DNA from: Pseudomonas sp. KBW05
GTDB lineage: Bacteria; Pseudomonadota; Gammaproteobacteria; Pseudomonadales; Pseudomonadaceae
NCBI RefSeq assembly: GCF_003852405.1
Contig: NZ_QAJM01000006.1
Coordinates: forward strand, 141,325-197,175
Length of the DNA stretch: 55,851 bases
Direction: 5' to 3'
Positions within the stretch are counted from its first letter, which is position 1, and every line of letters starts with the position of its first letter. Below are positions 42,714 through 52,537 of the stretch, one piece after another. The translations under genes were made by a program, and so were the position numbers. Below the pieces are notes generated by a model. That model made no database searches. It had not been told where the DNA came from and saw nothing but the letters and a program-made list of their open reading frames with translations.

Positions 42714-43115
42714 ATGCCCCAACATTGCCTGCATATTCTGCTGGTGGAGGACCATCCCTTTCAGCTTCTGGCAACCCAGTGCCTGCTCAAGAGCTTCGGC
42801 TTCGAGCAGCTGACGCTGGCGGAAAATGCCGAACATGCGATTCGCCAGATGACCCGGTCCCGGACGCCTTTCGACCTCATGCTCTGCGACCAGTGCCTGC
42901 CGGACCTGCCTGGGCTGGAACTGGTCGAAATAGCCAGCCGTCGGGGCTTCATCAGCGCGGCCATCCTGCTCAGTGGCCTGTCCACGCTAGAACTGTCGAC
43001 GCTCTATACCCAGGCACGGCGACGCGGCCTACCATTATTGGGTTACTTATCGAAGCCATTGAATCGAGATGAACTTACCGCACTGATAAATCAGACTTCT
43101 GACATACAGCTGTAA
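42714..43115 (+). CDS. Stand-alone response-regulator receiver protein
   Basis: The 133-residue protein is one receiver domain and nothing else. All key residues are there: acid pair E12/D13 in LLVEDHPFQLL, phospho-acceptor D59 in LMLCDQCLPD, switch Ser87 in ILLSGLS, and Lys114 in YLSKPLN. The wording (VEDHPFQ, LLGYLSKPLNRDELTALI) resembles the receiver of the RocR phosphodiesterase, but the EAL output domain is missing. It lies 251 bases before the rocA2-like gene, same strand, and is a good candidate to compete for the phosphorelay (inference). ATG 42714 gives the standard start. Confidence 0.88.
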   Translation: MPQHCLHILLVEDHPFQLLATQCLLKSFGFEQLTLAENAEHAIRQMTRSRTPFDLMLCDQCLPDLPGLELVEIASRRGFISAAILLSGLSTLELSTLYTQARRRGLPLLGYLSKPLNRDELTALINQTSDIQL

Positions 43116-43366
43116 GACTTTAAACATCAACCCATACGAAAAGCACATTACAAAACCAACCTCGGATCGTTATGCACGCCATTGCCACCATACAATGGTC
43201 GACACACTGACACACCCAAGCATTAATTCCTGACAAATCGTAAGCAGATGCCTTTTTTGTCGTAGGAATTTTCCTGTTTTGTATCCAGCACCACTGAGAC
43301 TCATGCTCACAACACGCCATCTGAGCTAATGTGCCCGCTTTATTTGCACTTGCATGGAATGGGATT
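43116..43366. promoter_or_regulatory. AT-richer control region before the rocA2-like gene
   Basis: The 251 bases between the receiver gene and the regulator are clearly AT-richer than the surroundings and hold no gene I can support. A reading frame on the minus strand across it lacks any domain. It probably holds the promoter and autoregulatory sites of the rocA2-rocS2 operon. Confidence 0.4.
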
Positions 43367-43990
43367 ATGAACTCAGTTTTCATTATCGATGACCACCCTG
43401 TTATAAGGCTGGCGATTCGAATGCTGTTGGAACACGAAGGCTATAAAGTCGTCGGCGAAACAGATAACGGTTGTGATGCGATACAGATGGTCCGCGAATG
43501 CCTACCGGACCTGATCATTCTTGATATCAGTATTCCAAAACTTGACGGGCTCGAAGTACTGTGCCGGTTCAACGCCATGAACACCCAGATGAAAACCCTC
43601 GTCCTGACCGCCCAGAGCCCCACGCTGTTCGCCACGCGCTGCATGCGTTCGGGTGCCGATGGCTACGTATGCAAGGAGGGCGATCTGAGTGAACTGCTGA
43701 GTGCCATCCGTGCCGTATTGTCAGGCTACAACTACTTCCCTAGCCAGGCATTGAATGCCAGCGGCGTGGACACCAACTCCCAGGAACTTGAACTGTTCAA
43801 GTCCGTTAACGACAGGGAATTAATGGTATTGCAACTTTTTGCACAAGGCCGCACCAACAAAGAAATCGCCAAAGGTATGTTTTTAAGTAACAAAACAGTC
43901 AGCACCTACAAAAAGAGGCTCATGCAAAAACTGAAAGCCAAATCCTTGGTAGAACTTATCGAGTTGGCAAAACGAAACGCGCTAGTGTGA
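43367..43990 (+). CDS. rocA2: RocA2/BvgA-like LuxR-family response regulator
   Basis: The 207-residue regulator has a receiver (MNSVFIIDDHPVIRLAIRML; phospho-acceptor D53 in LIILDISIPKLDG; SGADGYVCKEGD) and a NarL/LuxR helix-turn-helix (VNDRELMVLQLFAQGRTNKE, IAKGMFLSNKTVSTYKKRLM). It belongs to the BvgA/EvgA/RocA group. Remembered gene order in PAO1 places rocA2 (PA3045) and rocS2 (PA3044) beside PA3043 dgt, as here. ATG 43367 is the normal start. Its stop overlaps the GTG start of the sensor gene. The ortholog call is by family and position. Confidence 0.85.
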   Translation: MNSVFIIDDHPVIRLAIRMLLEHEGYKVVGETDNGCDAIQMVRECLPDLIILDISIPKLDGLEVLCRFNAMNTQMKTLVLTAQSPTLFATRCMRSGADGYVCKEGDLSELLSAIRAVLSGYNYFPSQALNASGVDTNSQELELFKSVNDRELMVLQLFAQGRTNKEIAKGMFLSNKTVSTYKKRLMQKLKAKSLVELIELAKRNALV

Positions 43991-46900
43991 GAAAGCGGAT
44001 GCCCAGGCGTATAAAGGATTATCTGATTGTATTGAGTGCAGGCCTATGCTTGAGCACGGTCGTGTTTGCGGTTCAAACCGAACCGCAACATTTCACCCTG
44101 TTGAGCCGTGTGGGGTCCCTTCAACTGGACACTCAGCTGGACAAATCCCAGCGCCAGTGGCTACAGAACAAACGCGAATTGGTGCTGGGCACTGCGCAAC
44201 CGGACTACCCGCCCTTTGACCTTACGTCCAGCGGGCAAGACTACGAAGGGCTCACTGCCGACTATGCAGGGATTCTCGCCAAGGCACTGGCGATGCCAGT
44301 CAAGGTGTTGCGCTATCCCACCCGAGAGGCCGCCATTCAAGCACTCGAAACAGGTGAAATCGATCTGCTCGGTTCCTCCAATGGCTTTGAGGCTGCAAAC
44401 CCTCGGCTCACGCTTTCCACGCCGTACGCCGTAGACCAACCGGTATTGGTGACCCGTGAGCGCGAGACCCGCAGCCTCAGCGAGGGGCTGGCGGGGCTGC
44501 GTTTGAGCCTGGTTTATCACTACCTGCCACTGGACGAAGTACAAAAGCTGTACCCCAAAGCAGTCATCCGTGCCTATCCCTCGTATCAGAATGCCTTGAA
44601 CGCGGTGGCATTCGATCAGGCAGACGTGTTTCTCGGCGACACCATTTCTACCCACTACATGATCAACAAGGGCTACCTGAAGAATATCCGCATGGCCAAC
44701 TTCGGCAAGCACGAGGCCTACGGATTCAGCTTTGCCCTGCGCCAGGACCAGCAGATGCTTCTGTGTATCGTCAATTCGGTGCTGGCGACGATACCCAGCA
44801 ACGAACGGGACAGCATTGCCAAACGCTGGAGTGCAGGCAGCGACATCCTGCTCACCGACCAGAAACTGCAACTGAACGACCGCGAGGAGCGCTGGCTGAG
44901 GGAACACCCGGTGGTCAAGGTGGTTGTGAACGAAACCTTCGCGCCGGTAACGTTCTTTGACGCCGACGGCAACTTCCGTGGCATTGCTGCCGACCTGCTG
45001 GAGCTGATTCGCCTGCGTACCGGGATGCGTTTCGAGATCGTCCGTGTACGGGGTATCAGCACGATGATCGAACAGTTGGAGACTGGCAAATCCGACATGA
45101 TCAGCGCCATCGCGCCCAGCGCCGAGCGGGAAGCCCAGCTCAACTTCAGCCGGCCCTACCTGGAAAACTCCTATGTGATGTTGACGCGCAAAGAAGATCA
45201 GGCGCCAGCCAGCCTGGAGGCAATGGACGGTAAACGCCTGGCATTGACCCAAGGCAGCCCGATTTCAAAATTCCTGCGTGAAAACTTCCCGAGGATTCAA
45301 CTGGTAGAGACGATCGACACGTTCAAATCCGCCGAACTACTGGTCCAGGGCCATGTGGATGGCGCAGTGAACACCTTGGTGGTTGCCAACTATTTTCTGT
45401 CCTCACCGATGTTCCAGGACAAGATTCAGACCAGCTTCAGCATTGGCACGACGCCAGCCGCCTTTGCCCTGGCGACGTCACGCTCAGCGACCGAACTGAG
45501 TTCAATCCTGGACAAGGCCTTGCTGAGCATCGACCCGGATGAACTGGGGGTCATCAACAGTCGGTGGCGAGGCTACACCGCCGCCTCCGACAGTTACTGG
45601 CGCAACTACCACGACATGATTGCCCAAATCATTCTCGGTACCGGGCTCTTGCTGTTGATATCCCTGGCGTGGAACGCCTACATGCGCCGGCAGATCAGGC
45701 ATCGCAAGATGGCCGAGCGCGCTCTCAACGATCAGTTCGAGTTCATGCGGGCGCTGGTCAACGAAACCCCACACCCCATTTACGTGCGTGACCGCAAAGG
45801 GTTACTGCAGACCTGTAACGACAGCTATCTGCAAGTATTTGACGTCAAGCGCGAGGACGTGATCGGCAAAAGTGTCATGCAGATCAGCACGGCCCTCGAC
45901 ACTGAAGCCGCTCATTACCACGCCGACTACCAACGCGTCGTGGCGCAAGGCAATCCGCAAATTCTCGATCGTCCCCTGCATATCCGTGGCAAAAAACACA
46001 CGATCTACCATTGGATCCTGCCTTACCGGGATTCCACTGGAGAGGTCCAAGGCATCATCGGTGGCTGGATCGACATCAGCGAACGGCGCCAGCTATTCGA
46101 TGAGCTGCGCACGGCCAAGGAGCGTGCCGACGAGGCCAACCGCGCCAAAAGCACCTTTCTGGCAACGATGAGCCACGAAATCCGCACCCCGATGAACGCG
46201 GTGATCGGCATGCTGGAGCTGACGCTCAAGCGGGCTGACCAGGGCCATCTGGACCGCCCGGCGATTGAGGTGGCCTACAACTCGGCGAAGGACCTGTTGG
46301 AGTTGATCGGTGACATCCTCGACATCGCGCGTATTGAATCCGGTCGCCTGAGCCTCGCCCCCGAGCGCGTTAACCTGAAAGAGGTGATCGAGTCAGTGGT
46401 GCGCGTGTTCGACGGCCTGGTACGTCAGAAAACCCTCAGCTTGCTGCTTGAGTACAAGCCTGATCTGGATGACAACGACGTACTGATCGATCCGTTGCGC
46501 TTCAAGCAGGTGCTGTCCAACCTGGTCAGCAATGCCATCAAGTTCACTGAGCGCGGTCAGGTGAAGATCCGGGTCGAGGTTCTTGCCACTAACCTGCCGC
46601 AGCAGGTCGAGATGAAACTGGTCGTGGAAGACACCGGCATTGGTATCAGCCGCGACGATCAACTTCGCCTGTTCGAACCCTTCGCCCAGGCAGATAACTC
46701 AGGGCACCTGGCCCGCAGTGGCGCGGGTCTGGGACTGGTCATCTGCCGCAGCCTGTGCGCGATGATGGGCGGGCAATTGAGCCTGAGCAGCGTACCCATG
46801 GTGGGCACCCAGGTGCATATCAGCTTGAAAATGCCGCGCCTGCCACCGCTCCAGGCAGTGGATGAACTCAAGCCGGCGACACCCGCTTCTGCTTCGGTGC

Positions 46901-47631
46901 TTAACGTACTGGTGGTGGACGACCATCCCGCCAATCGCTTGCTGATGTGCCAGCAACTGGGCTACCTGGGGCACCAGTTCACGGCCGCCCAGCACGGTGC
47001 CGCAGGGTTCCAGGCCTGGCGCCAGGAACACTTCGACCTGGTGATCGCCGACTGCAACATGCCCATCATGAACGGCTACGAATTGAGCCGGTCTATCCGC
47101 GAGTACGAACTGCGCGAGCAGCGACCGCCGTGCATTGTGCTGGGCTTTACTGCCAACGCCCAACCCGAAGAGAAACAGCGCTGCGCCGAAGCGGGCATGG
47201 ATGACTGCCTGTTCAAACCCATCAGCCTCACGGCGCTGGAACGCCAATTAACACAAATCAGACCACACCCCAGCAACGTAAAGCTGGACCTTGGTAGTCT
47301 GGACGCGCTGACGGGAGGCGACCCGCAACTCAGCCAACGCCTGCTGGAGGAGCTGCTCAGCAGCAGTCGCCATGATCGGGAAAAATTGGTGGCGTTGTCG
47401 GTACATCAGGCACCGGCACAGGACATCATCGAGCAGGCCCACAAGATCAAAGGTGCCGCGCGTATCGTGCAGGCTCGCGATTTGGCCGGGCAATGTGAGG
47501 CGTTGGAGCAAGCCTGTGCCCGAGGGGAGCAGCAGCCGGCGATCGAAACAGGGATCAAGGCCCTGGAACAATGCATGCTTGAGCTGGAGAGAATGCTGCA
47601 AACACAACTCAACGAGCTCAATCGTGCCTGA
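43987..47631 (+). CDS. rocS2: RocS2/BvgS-like unorthodox sensor kinase
   Basis: The 1214-residue protein has, in order: signal/anchor (about 10-30), two periplasmic solute-binding Venus-flytrap domains (about 57-275 and 300-530), one membrane helix (about 542-562), a PAS domain (580-700), HisKA with H730 (TMSHEIRTPMN), HATPase (about 840-950; LVEDTGIGISRDD), a receiver with D1022 (LVIADCNMPIMNGYE), and an Hpt domain with H1152 (EQAHKIKGAARIV). This is the complete His-Asp-His relay of BvgS/EvgS/RocS proteins; the last His passes phosphate to RocA2. Start is GTG 43987 overlapping the regulator stop; ATG 43999 is possible. The sensed ligand is unknown. Confidence 0.92.
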   Translation: MRKRMPRRIKDYLIVLSAGLCLSTVVFAVQTEPQHFTLLSRVGSLQLDTQLDKSQRQWLQNKRELVLGTAQPDYPPFDLTSSGQDYEGLTADYAGILAKALAMPVKVLRYPTREAAIQALETGEIDLLGSSNGFEAANPRLTLSTPYAVDQPVLVTRERETRSLSEGLAGLRLSLVYHYLPLDEVQKLYPKAVIRAYPSYQNALNAVAFDQADVFLGDTISTHYMINKGYLKNIRMANFGKHEAYGFSFALRQDQQMLLCIVNSVLATIPSNERDSIAKRWSAGSDILLTDQKLQLNDREERWLREHPVVKVVVNETFAPVTFFDADGNFRGIAADLLELIRLRTGMRFEIVRVRGISTMIEQLETGKSDMISAIAPSAEREAQLNFSRPYLENSYVMLTRKEDQAPASLEAMDGKRLALTQGSPISKFLRENFPRIQLVETIDTFKSAELLVQGHVDGAVNTLVVANYFLSSPMFQDKIQTSFSIGTTPAAFALATSRSATELSSILDKALLSIDPDELGVINSRWRGYTAASDSYWRNYHDMIAQIILGTGLLLLISLAWNAYMRRQIRHRKMAERALNDQFEFMRALVNETPHPIYVRDRKGLLQTCNDSYLQVFDVKREDVIGKSVMQISTALDTEAAHYHADYQRVVAQGNPQILDRPLHIRGKKHTIYHWILPYRDSTGEVQGIIGGWIDISERRQLFDELRTAKERADEANRAKSTFLATMSHEIRTPMNAVIGMLELTLKRADQGHLDRPAIEVAYNSAKDLLELIGDILDIARIESGRLSLAPERVNLKEVIESVVRVFDGLVRQKTLSLLLEYKPDLDDNDVLIDPLRFKQVLSNLVSNAIKFTERGQVKIRVEVLATNLPQQVEMKLVVEDTGIGISRDDQLRLFEPFAQADNSGHLARSGAGLGLVICRSLCAMMGGQLSLSSVPMVGTQVHISLKMPRLPPLQAVDELKPATPASASVLNVLVVDDHPANRLLMCQQLGYLGHQFTAAQHGAAGFQAWRQEHFDLVIADCNMPIMNGYELSRSIREYELREQRPPCIVLGFTANAQPEEKQRCAEAGMDDCLFKPISLTALERQLTQIRPHPSNVKLDLGSLDALTGGDPQLSQRLLEELLSSSRHDREKLVALSVHQAPAQDIIEQAHKIKGAARIVQARDLAGQCEALEQACARGEQQPAIETGIKALEQCMLELERMLQTQLNELNRA

Positions 47632-47638
47632 CAGCCTG

Positions 47639-47670
47639 CCTCAGGGAGCGAAATTGCTCGCTCCCTGAGG
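47639..47670. terminator. Hairpin between convergent rocS2 and fRMsr genes
   Basis: A perfect 13-base stem CCTCAGGGAGCGA / TCGCTCCCTGAGG with loop AATTGC. There is no T run, so it may be a Rho-assisted or mRNA-protecting 3' hairpin for both genes. Confidence 0.6.
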
Positions 47671-47677
47671 GATCAGA

Positions 47678-48160
47678 TCAGCAGTCGGTCAAACGCAGGA
47701 AAATCGCCACCAGCTGTTCGATGCCCACCTGATCTTGCGCAGTGAAGCGCGCCAGCGAAGGGCTGTCGAGATCGAGGACGCCAACCAGCCGGCCATCCTT
47801 GACCAACGGGACCACCAGCTCGCTGTTGGAGGCGCTGTCACAGGCGATATGCCCTGGGAATGCATGCACGTCTTCCACCCGCTGGGTTTGCCGCGAGGCT
47901 GCCGCCGCACCGCACACACCACGGCCAAACGGGATACGCACACAGGCGATCTGGCCCTGGAACGGCCCGAGCACCAGTTCTTCATTGCGGTTGAGATAGA
48001 AGCCGGCCCAGTTCAGGTCGTCCAGCTGATTGAACAGGAACGCGGAAAACTGCGCACTGTTGGCGATGAAGTCACGCTCATCGGCAAGCAGCGATTGCAG
48101 TTGCGCACACAGCATGGCATAGCCATCAAGGCCGGTGCCGGCTTGTTGTAGATCGATCAC
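47678..48160 (-). CDS. msrC: GAF-domain free methionine-(R)-sulfoxide reductase
   Basis: The 160-residue GAF protein has NWAGFYLNRNEELVLGPFQG and the three cysteines of fRMsr: C73 and C83 in IACVRIPFGRGVCG and C107 in GHIACDSASNSE. The spacing (10 and 24) equals the E. coli enzyme C84, C94, C118. It reduces free Met-R-sulfoxide using thioredoxin. GTG 48160 with GGAG upstream is the likely start, overlapping the stop of the DUF815 ATPase gene, so both are coupled. Confidence 0.9.
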   Translation of the reverse strand: MIDLQQAGTGLDGYAMLCAQLQSLLADERDFIANSAQFSAFLFNQLDDLNWAGFYLNRNEELVLGPFQGQIACVRIPFGRGVCGAAAASRQTQRVEDVHAFPGHIACDSASNSELVVPLVKDGRLVGVLDLDSPSLARFTAQDQVGIEQLVAIFLRLTDC

Positions 48161-49047
48161 GGTTGACGCTCCAGCAATTTGAGGCCTACCCAGTAACGGG
48201 CGAATTGATACGCGCAACGGCCGTTGCGATTGCCGCGCCCGGTTGCCCAGCGCACAGCAAGGATGTCGAGGTTTTCATCACGCTGCCACTGCAAGCCGGC
48301 CTTGCCCGCCAGCTCGCCGATCCAGTGCTCCACTACATCCAGGAAGTGTTCCTGGGTGAACGGGTAGAACGACAGCCACAGGCCAAAACGGTCAGACAAG
48401 GCAATCTTGTCTTCTACGGCTTCGCTTGGGTGCAGCTCGCCGTCCACGCGCTTCCAGTTGTCATTGTCGCTCTGGTTTTCCGGGACCAGGTGACGACGGT
48501 TCGACGTGGCGTACAGCAGCACGTTTTCCGGCGCCTGTTCGAGGGAGCCATCGAGCACGCTCTTGAGCACGCGGTAATCGCCCTCGCCCGCTTCGAACGA
48601 CAGGTCATCGCAAAACAGGATGAAGCGTTGCGGCAGCTTGAGCAGTTGCTCGACCACGCGCGGCAGGTCGGCCAGGTGGTCGCGTTCGATCTCGATCAAG
48701 CGCAGGCCGGCCTGCGCATGCTGGGCCAGCAAGGCGCGCACCATGGACGACTTGCCGGTGCCACGCGAACCCCACAGCAACGCATGGTTGGCGGGCAGGC
48801 CATCGAGAAACTGCTGGGTATTGCGTGCCAGGGTTTCACGCTGCTTGTCGACGCCGATCAGGTCGGACAGGCGCATGTCCAGGCTGACTTCCAGTGGCAA
48901 CAAGAAGCCGCTGCGGCCTTCACGCTGCCAACGGGCAGCCAGGCACTGGTTCCAGTCGATGGCTTGGCGCGGCGCGGGCAACAAGGGTTCCAGGCGGGCG
49001 AGCACTGCATCGGCCCGCTCAAGAAAGGCATTCAATCGAGAATCCAC
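48157..49047 (-). CDS. DUF815-family AAA+ ATPase
   Basis: The 296-residue product has Walker A LLWGSRGTGKSSMVRAL (about 91-107), Walker B QRFILFCDDLSFE, a sensor-like VLLYATSNRRHLVP, and IALSDRFGLWLSFYPFTQEH, all typical of the DUF815 ATPases found in most gammaproteobacteria without a firm role. The GTG at 49047 with AGAGGA at good spacing is preferred over the longer frame to 49143. It is divergent from the sagS-like gene and overlaps the fRMsr gene by 4 bases. Confidence 0.88.
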   Translation of the reverse strand: MDSRLNAFLERADAVLARLEPLLPAPRQAIDWNQCLAARWQREGRSGFLLPLEVSLDMRLSDLIGVDKQRETLARNTQQFLDGLPANHALLWGSRGTGKSSMVRALLAQHAQAGLRLIEIERDHLADLPRVVEQLLKLPQRFILFCDDLSFEAGEGDYRVLKSVLDGSLEQAPENVLLYATSNRRHLVPENQSDNDNWKRVDGELHPSEAVEDKIALSDRFGLWLSFYPFTQEHFLDVVEHWIGELAGKAGLQWQRDENLDILAVRWATGRGNRNGRCAYQFARYWVGLKLLERQP

Positions 49048-49195
49048 GATTATTCCTCTGGCAAGTTCTTGCAAAAGATGGCGTATTGGCAGCCCCGCGG
49101 CAGAACACACGAGGCTGCGTAAAAACCGATTAATGCCGGGCAAGCCAGAGCCGGTGGATGTTCAGCTATGCTTGCCGGGCGAAGGGAAACGTGAA

Positions 49196-51520
49196 GTGGT
49201 TCAACACCCGATGGATATCAAGTTCGCCCACCGCTTGTCTTATAAACAAGCCAGATTGACTGTGCTGGTCGGTTTCGTCTTGGGAACCTTGCTCAGTCTG
49301 ATCCAAATCGGCATTGATTATGCCAGCGAAGACGCATCCATCAACCGTGAAATACGCTCGCTGCTCGAAATCAGCCACAACCCCGCGTCCCGTATCGCCT
49401 ACAACATCGATGCCGAACTGGCGCAAGAGCTGACCCTGGGCCTGCTGCATTCTCCGGCGATCATCCGCGCCCGGTTGGTCGACAACAACGGCGTGGTGCT
49501 CGCTGACGTCAACCGACCCCGCGCGCAAAGCCCCTACCGGCCCATCAGCGACTTCCTGTTTGGTGCCAACCGCCAGTTTGAAGATCGATTGTTTCTTACA
49601 CACATGCCCAACGAATCCCTCGGCGAGCTGCACCTGGATGTCGATACCTACGCGTTTGGCAGCCGCTTCCTGCGCCGCGCCGAGATCACCCTGCTCAATG
49701 GCTTTGCCCGCAGCCTGCTGCTGACCGGGATCCTGCTCGGCCTATTCTACGTGATGCTGACCCAACCCCTGGTGCGCATCATTCGAGCGCTGAGCACCAG
49801 CAAACAAACACGCCTGGATTGCCCGCCCGGTCACGAAAACGACGAGATCGGCGTGTTGGTGAACGTGGCCAACCAGCAATTCGAAAACATGGAAACCGAG
49901 ATCCAGCAGCGCCGCCACGCCGAAGACCGCCTCACCGAATACCTGGGGCAACTGGAACATATTGTCTCGGCCCGCACCCTGGAGCTCAAGACCAGCAACC
50001 AGCGGCTGAGCCAGTCCAATGACGAACTGGAAGCCGCCAAGGTCAACGCGATGGCCATGGCCCAGGCAAGAGCCGCGTTCCTGGCCAACATGAGCCACGA
50101 AATCCGTACGCCGCTCAATGGCCTGCTGGGGATGATCGCCCTGTCACTGGACAGCCCGCTGAACGCCGAGCAGCGCCAGCAACTGTCCATCGCCCATGAT
50201 TCGGGCAAGGTGCTGGTGGAGTTGCTCAACGATATTCTCGACCTGTCCAAGTTCGATGCCGGTCAGCTTGAGCTGGAGTCGATCCCCTTCGACCTCGGTT
50301 CATTGGTGGAAGACACCGCGAACCTGCTGTCGCAGAACGCCGCGTCGAGCGTCGAGCTGACCTGCCTGATCGATCCGCTGTTTCCAGCCCAGGTCATCGG
50401 CGACCCGACGCGGGTGCGGCAGATTGTCAGCAACTTGCTTTCCAACGCGCTGAAGTTCACACGCTTCGGCCGTGTGGACGTGCGCCTCAGCACCCACAAC
50501 GGCCTGGTGAGGATTGAGGTGTGCGACACCGGGATCGGCATTGCGCCAGAAGCACAGTTGAAGATATTCCAGCCGTTTACCCAGGCGGGCGCGGGCATCA
50601 CCCGGCAGTTTGGCGGCACCGGGCTGGGCCTGGCCTTGACCCACAACCTGTGCGAAGCGATGCGCGGCCGCTTGAGCATCAGTTCCGAAGTGGGCTTCGG
50701 CAGCCAGTTCTGCGCCGAACTGCCGCTGCCCACCCACTTGCCCGCCGCCCGCCAGGCGCCACTCCAGGGTGAAGTGATCGCCATTACCAGTGCCGGCAGT
50801 GGCCTGGCAGAGCTGCTGACCAGCCTGCTGCCCCATTGGGGGCTCACGCCACAGTGCTATCCCCGTGACGCGGATATGAGCGGGCAAAAACCCGACCTGT
50901 TGATCACCGACTGCCCCGAATGCCTGTTCCGCCTGCGCCCTACCCTCAGCGCGCCGATCCTGCTGGTGACCGCCTATGGCAGTTTCATGCCCAGCGAAGA
51001 AGTCGCAGCGCTGGCACCGTTGCAACAACAGGCGCGCCCTTTGAGCCGCAATGCGCTGTACCAGATCCTGCAACGCAACCTGCGCAGCGACGCGCAACCG
51101 TTCCTCGACCCGATCCAGATGGACGCCCCACCTCTCACGCACCGGGCGCGCGTCCTGTTGGTGGAGGACAACCCGGTCAATCAACTGGTGGCCAAGGGCA
51201 TGCTCGGCAAGCTGGGCTGCGAAGTGATCGTCGCCGCCCATGGCGGTGAAGCGCTCAAGTGCCTGGAGGAACAGCACTTTGACTTGGTCTTGATGGACTG
51301 CAACATGCCGGTCATGGATGGCTACGAGGCCAGCCGGCAGATTCGTCGCAGCGGGCGCTGGCCGGACCTGCCCATCGTGGCCTTGACCGCCAACGCCCTG
51401 GCCGAAGAACGCGAGCGCTGCCGGGCGGCGGGGATGAATGACTACCTGGCCAAGCCGTTCCGTCGTGAAGAGCTCAAGGGCCTGCTGGATCTGTGGGTGC
51501 CGCGTTCGACAAGCCTCTGA
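49196..51520 (+). CDS. sagS: SagS-like hybrid sensor histidine kinase
   Basis: The protein has 774 residues from GTG 49196 (AAGGGA upstream) or 769 from ATG 49211. Layout: TM1 (about 18-38), periplasmic HmsP/CHASE-type sensor (40-170; SPAIIRARLVDNNGVVLADV), TM2 (about 172-190), HAMP-like and coiled part, HisKA with H301 (NMSHEIRTPLNG), HATPase (DTGIGIAPEAQ, FGGTGLGLALT), a degenerate receiver (about 520-625), and a full receiver with D701 (LVLMDCNMPVMDGYE). No Hpt domain. The gene set sagS-ospR-gpx-msrB-alaA-htpX matches PAO1 PA2824-PA2830 as I recall. SagS acts through HptB and biofilm switching there. Confidence 0.88.
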   Translation: MVQHPMDIKFAHRLSYKQARLTVLVGFVLGTLLSLIQIGIDYASEDASINREIRSLLEISHNPASRIAYNIDAELAQELTLGLLHSPAIIRARLVDNNGVVLADVNRPRAQSPYRPISDFLFGANRQFEDRLFLTHMPNESLGELHLDVDTYAFGSRFLRRAEITLLNGFARSLLLTGILLGLFYVMLTQPLVRIIRALSTSKQTRLDCPPGHENDEIGVLVNVANQQFENMETEIQQRRHAEDRLTEYLGQLEHIVSARTLELKTSNQRLSQSNDELEAAKVNAMAMAQARAAFLANMSHEIRTPLNGLLGMIALSLDSPLNAEQRQQLSIAHDSGKVLVELLNDILDLSKFDAGQLELESIPFDLGSLVEDTANLLSQNAASSVELTCLIDPLFPAQVIGDPTRVRQIVSNLLSNALKFTRFGRVDVRLSTHNGLVRIEVCDTGIGIAPEAQLKIFQPFTQAGAGITRQFGGTGLGLALTHNLCEAMRGRLSISSEVGFGSQFCAELPLPTHLPAARQAPLQGEVIAITSAGSGLAELLTSLLPHWGLTPQCYPRDADMSGQKPDLLITDCPECLFRLRPTLSAPILLVTAYGSFMPSEEVAALAPLQQQARPLSRNALYQILQRNLRSDAQPFLDPIQMDAPPLTHRARVLLVEDNPVNQLVAKGMLGKLGCEVIVAAHGGEALKCLEEQHFDLVLMDCNMPVMDGYEASRQIRRSGRWPDLPIVALTANALAEERERCRAAGMNDYLAKPFRREELKGLLDLWVPRSTSL

Positions 51521-51961
51521 TTTGCGCGAGTAACTGATCAAGACCGTCGCGCAGGGCGTCGGCCTGGTTCAGATCGACACCGCTGTCGCACAGCAGGCGG
51601 GTTTTCAGGGCGTGGGCCTGATCCCGCAACTGCACACCCGCCTCGCTCAGACTCAAATGCACTTCGCGCTCGTCCCGCGCACTGCGCTGGCGTCGCACCA
51701 GCCCAAGCTGCTCCAGGCGCTTGAGCAGCGGCGTGAGCGTGCCCGAATCCAGCATCAGCCGCTCCCCCAGCGCCCTGACCGTGGGCTGAGCCGGTGATGC
51801 GCCGTGCCATTCCCATAGCACCAGCATCGCCAGGTATTGCGGATAGGTCAGGCCGAGTCGGTCCAGCATGGGTTTGTAGGCGCGGGTCACCGCCCGTGAC
51901 GCCGCGTACAGCTTGAAACACAACTGATCGTCGAGGGCCAGGGACGCGTTGGGCTGGTCGG

Positions 51962-51965
<4 letters not shown>
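51474..51965 (-). CDS. ospR: OspR/OhrR-type MarR regulator (thiol peroxide sensor)
   Basis: The 163-residue MarR protein has the OhrR sensing Cys16 in LDDQLCFKLYAASRAVTRAY, then YPQYLAMLVLWEW, the winged helix TVRALGERLMLDSGTLTPLL and KRLEQLGLVRRQRSARDERE. Oxidation of the Cys releases such repressors from DNA. The ATG overlaps the gpx stop (ATGA), so it sits second in a gpx-ospR operon, fitting autoregulated peroxide defence. Its 3' end overlaps the convergent sagS-like gene by 47 bases. Confidence 0.92.
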
Positions 51966-52447
<482 letters not shown>

Positions 52448-52537
52448 GGCAGTGCCTCAAGGAATAGGAAAGAATACAAAACATAGCGAGCAATTGAATT
52501 GTGCGCAATTTAATTGCCAAAAATGATACCTCCCTAT

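Noticed and set aside
48620-49195. N-terminal extension of the sagS-like frame upstream of 49196
   Set aside because: It runs antisense through the DUF815 ATPase gene, is Arg/Ser-rich without family features, and the GTG at 49196 with AAGGGA gives the normal protein.
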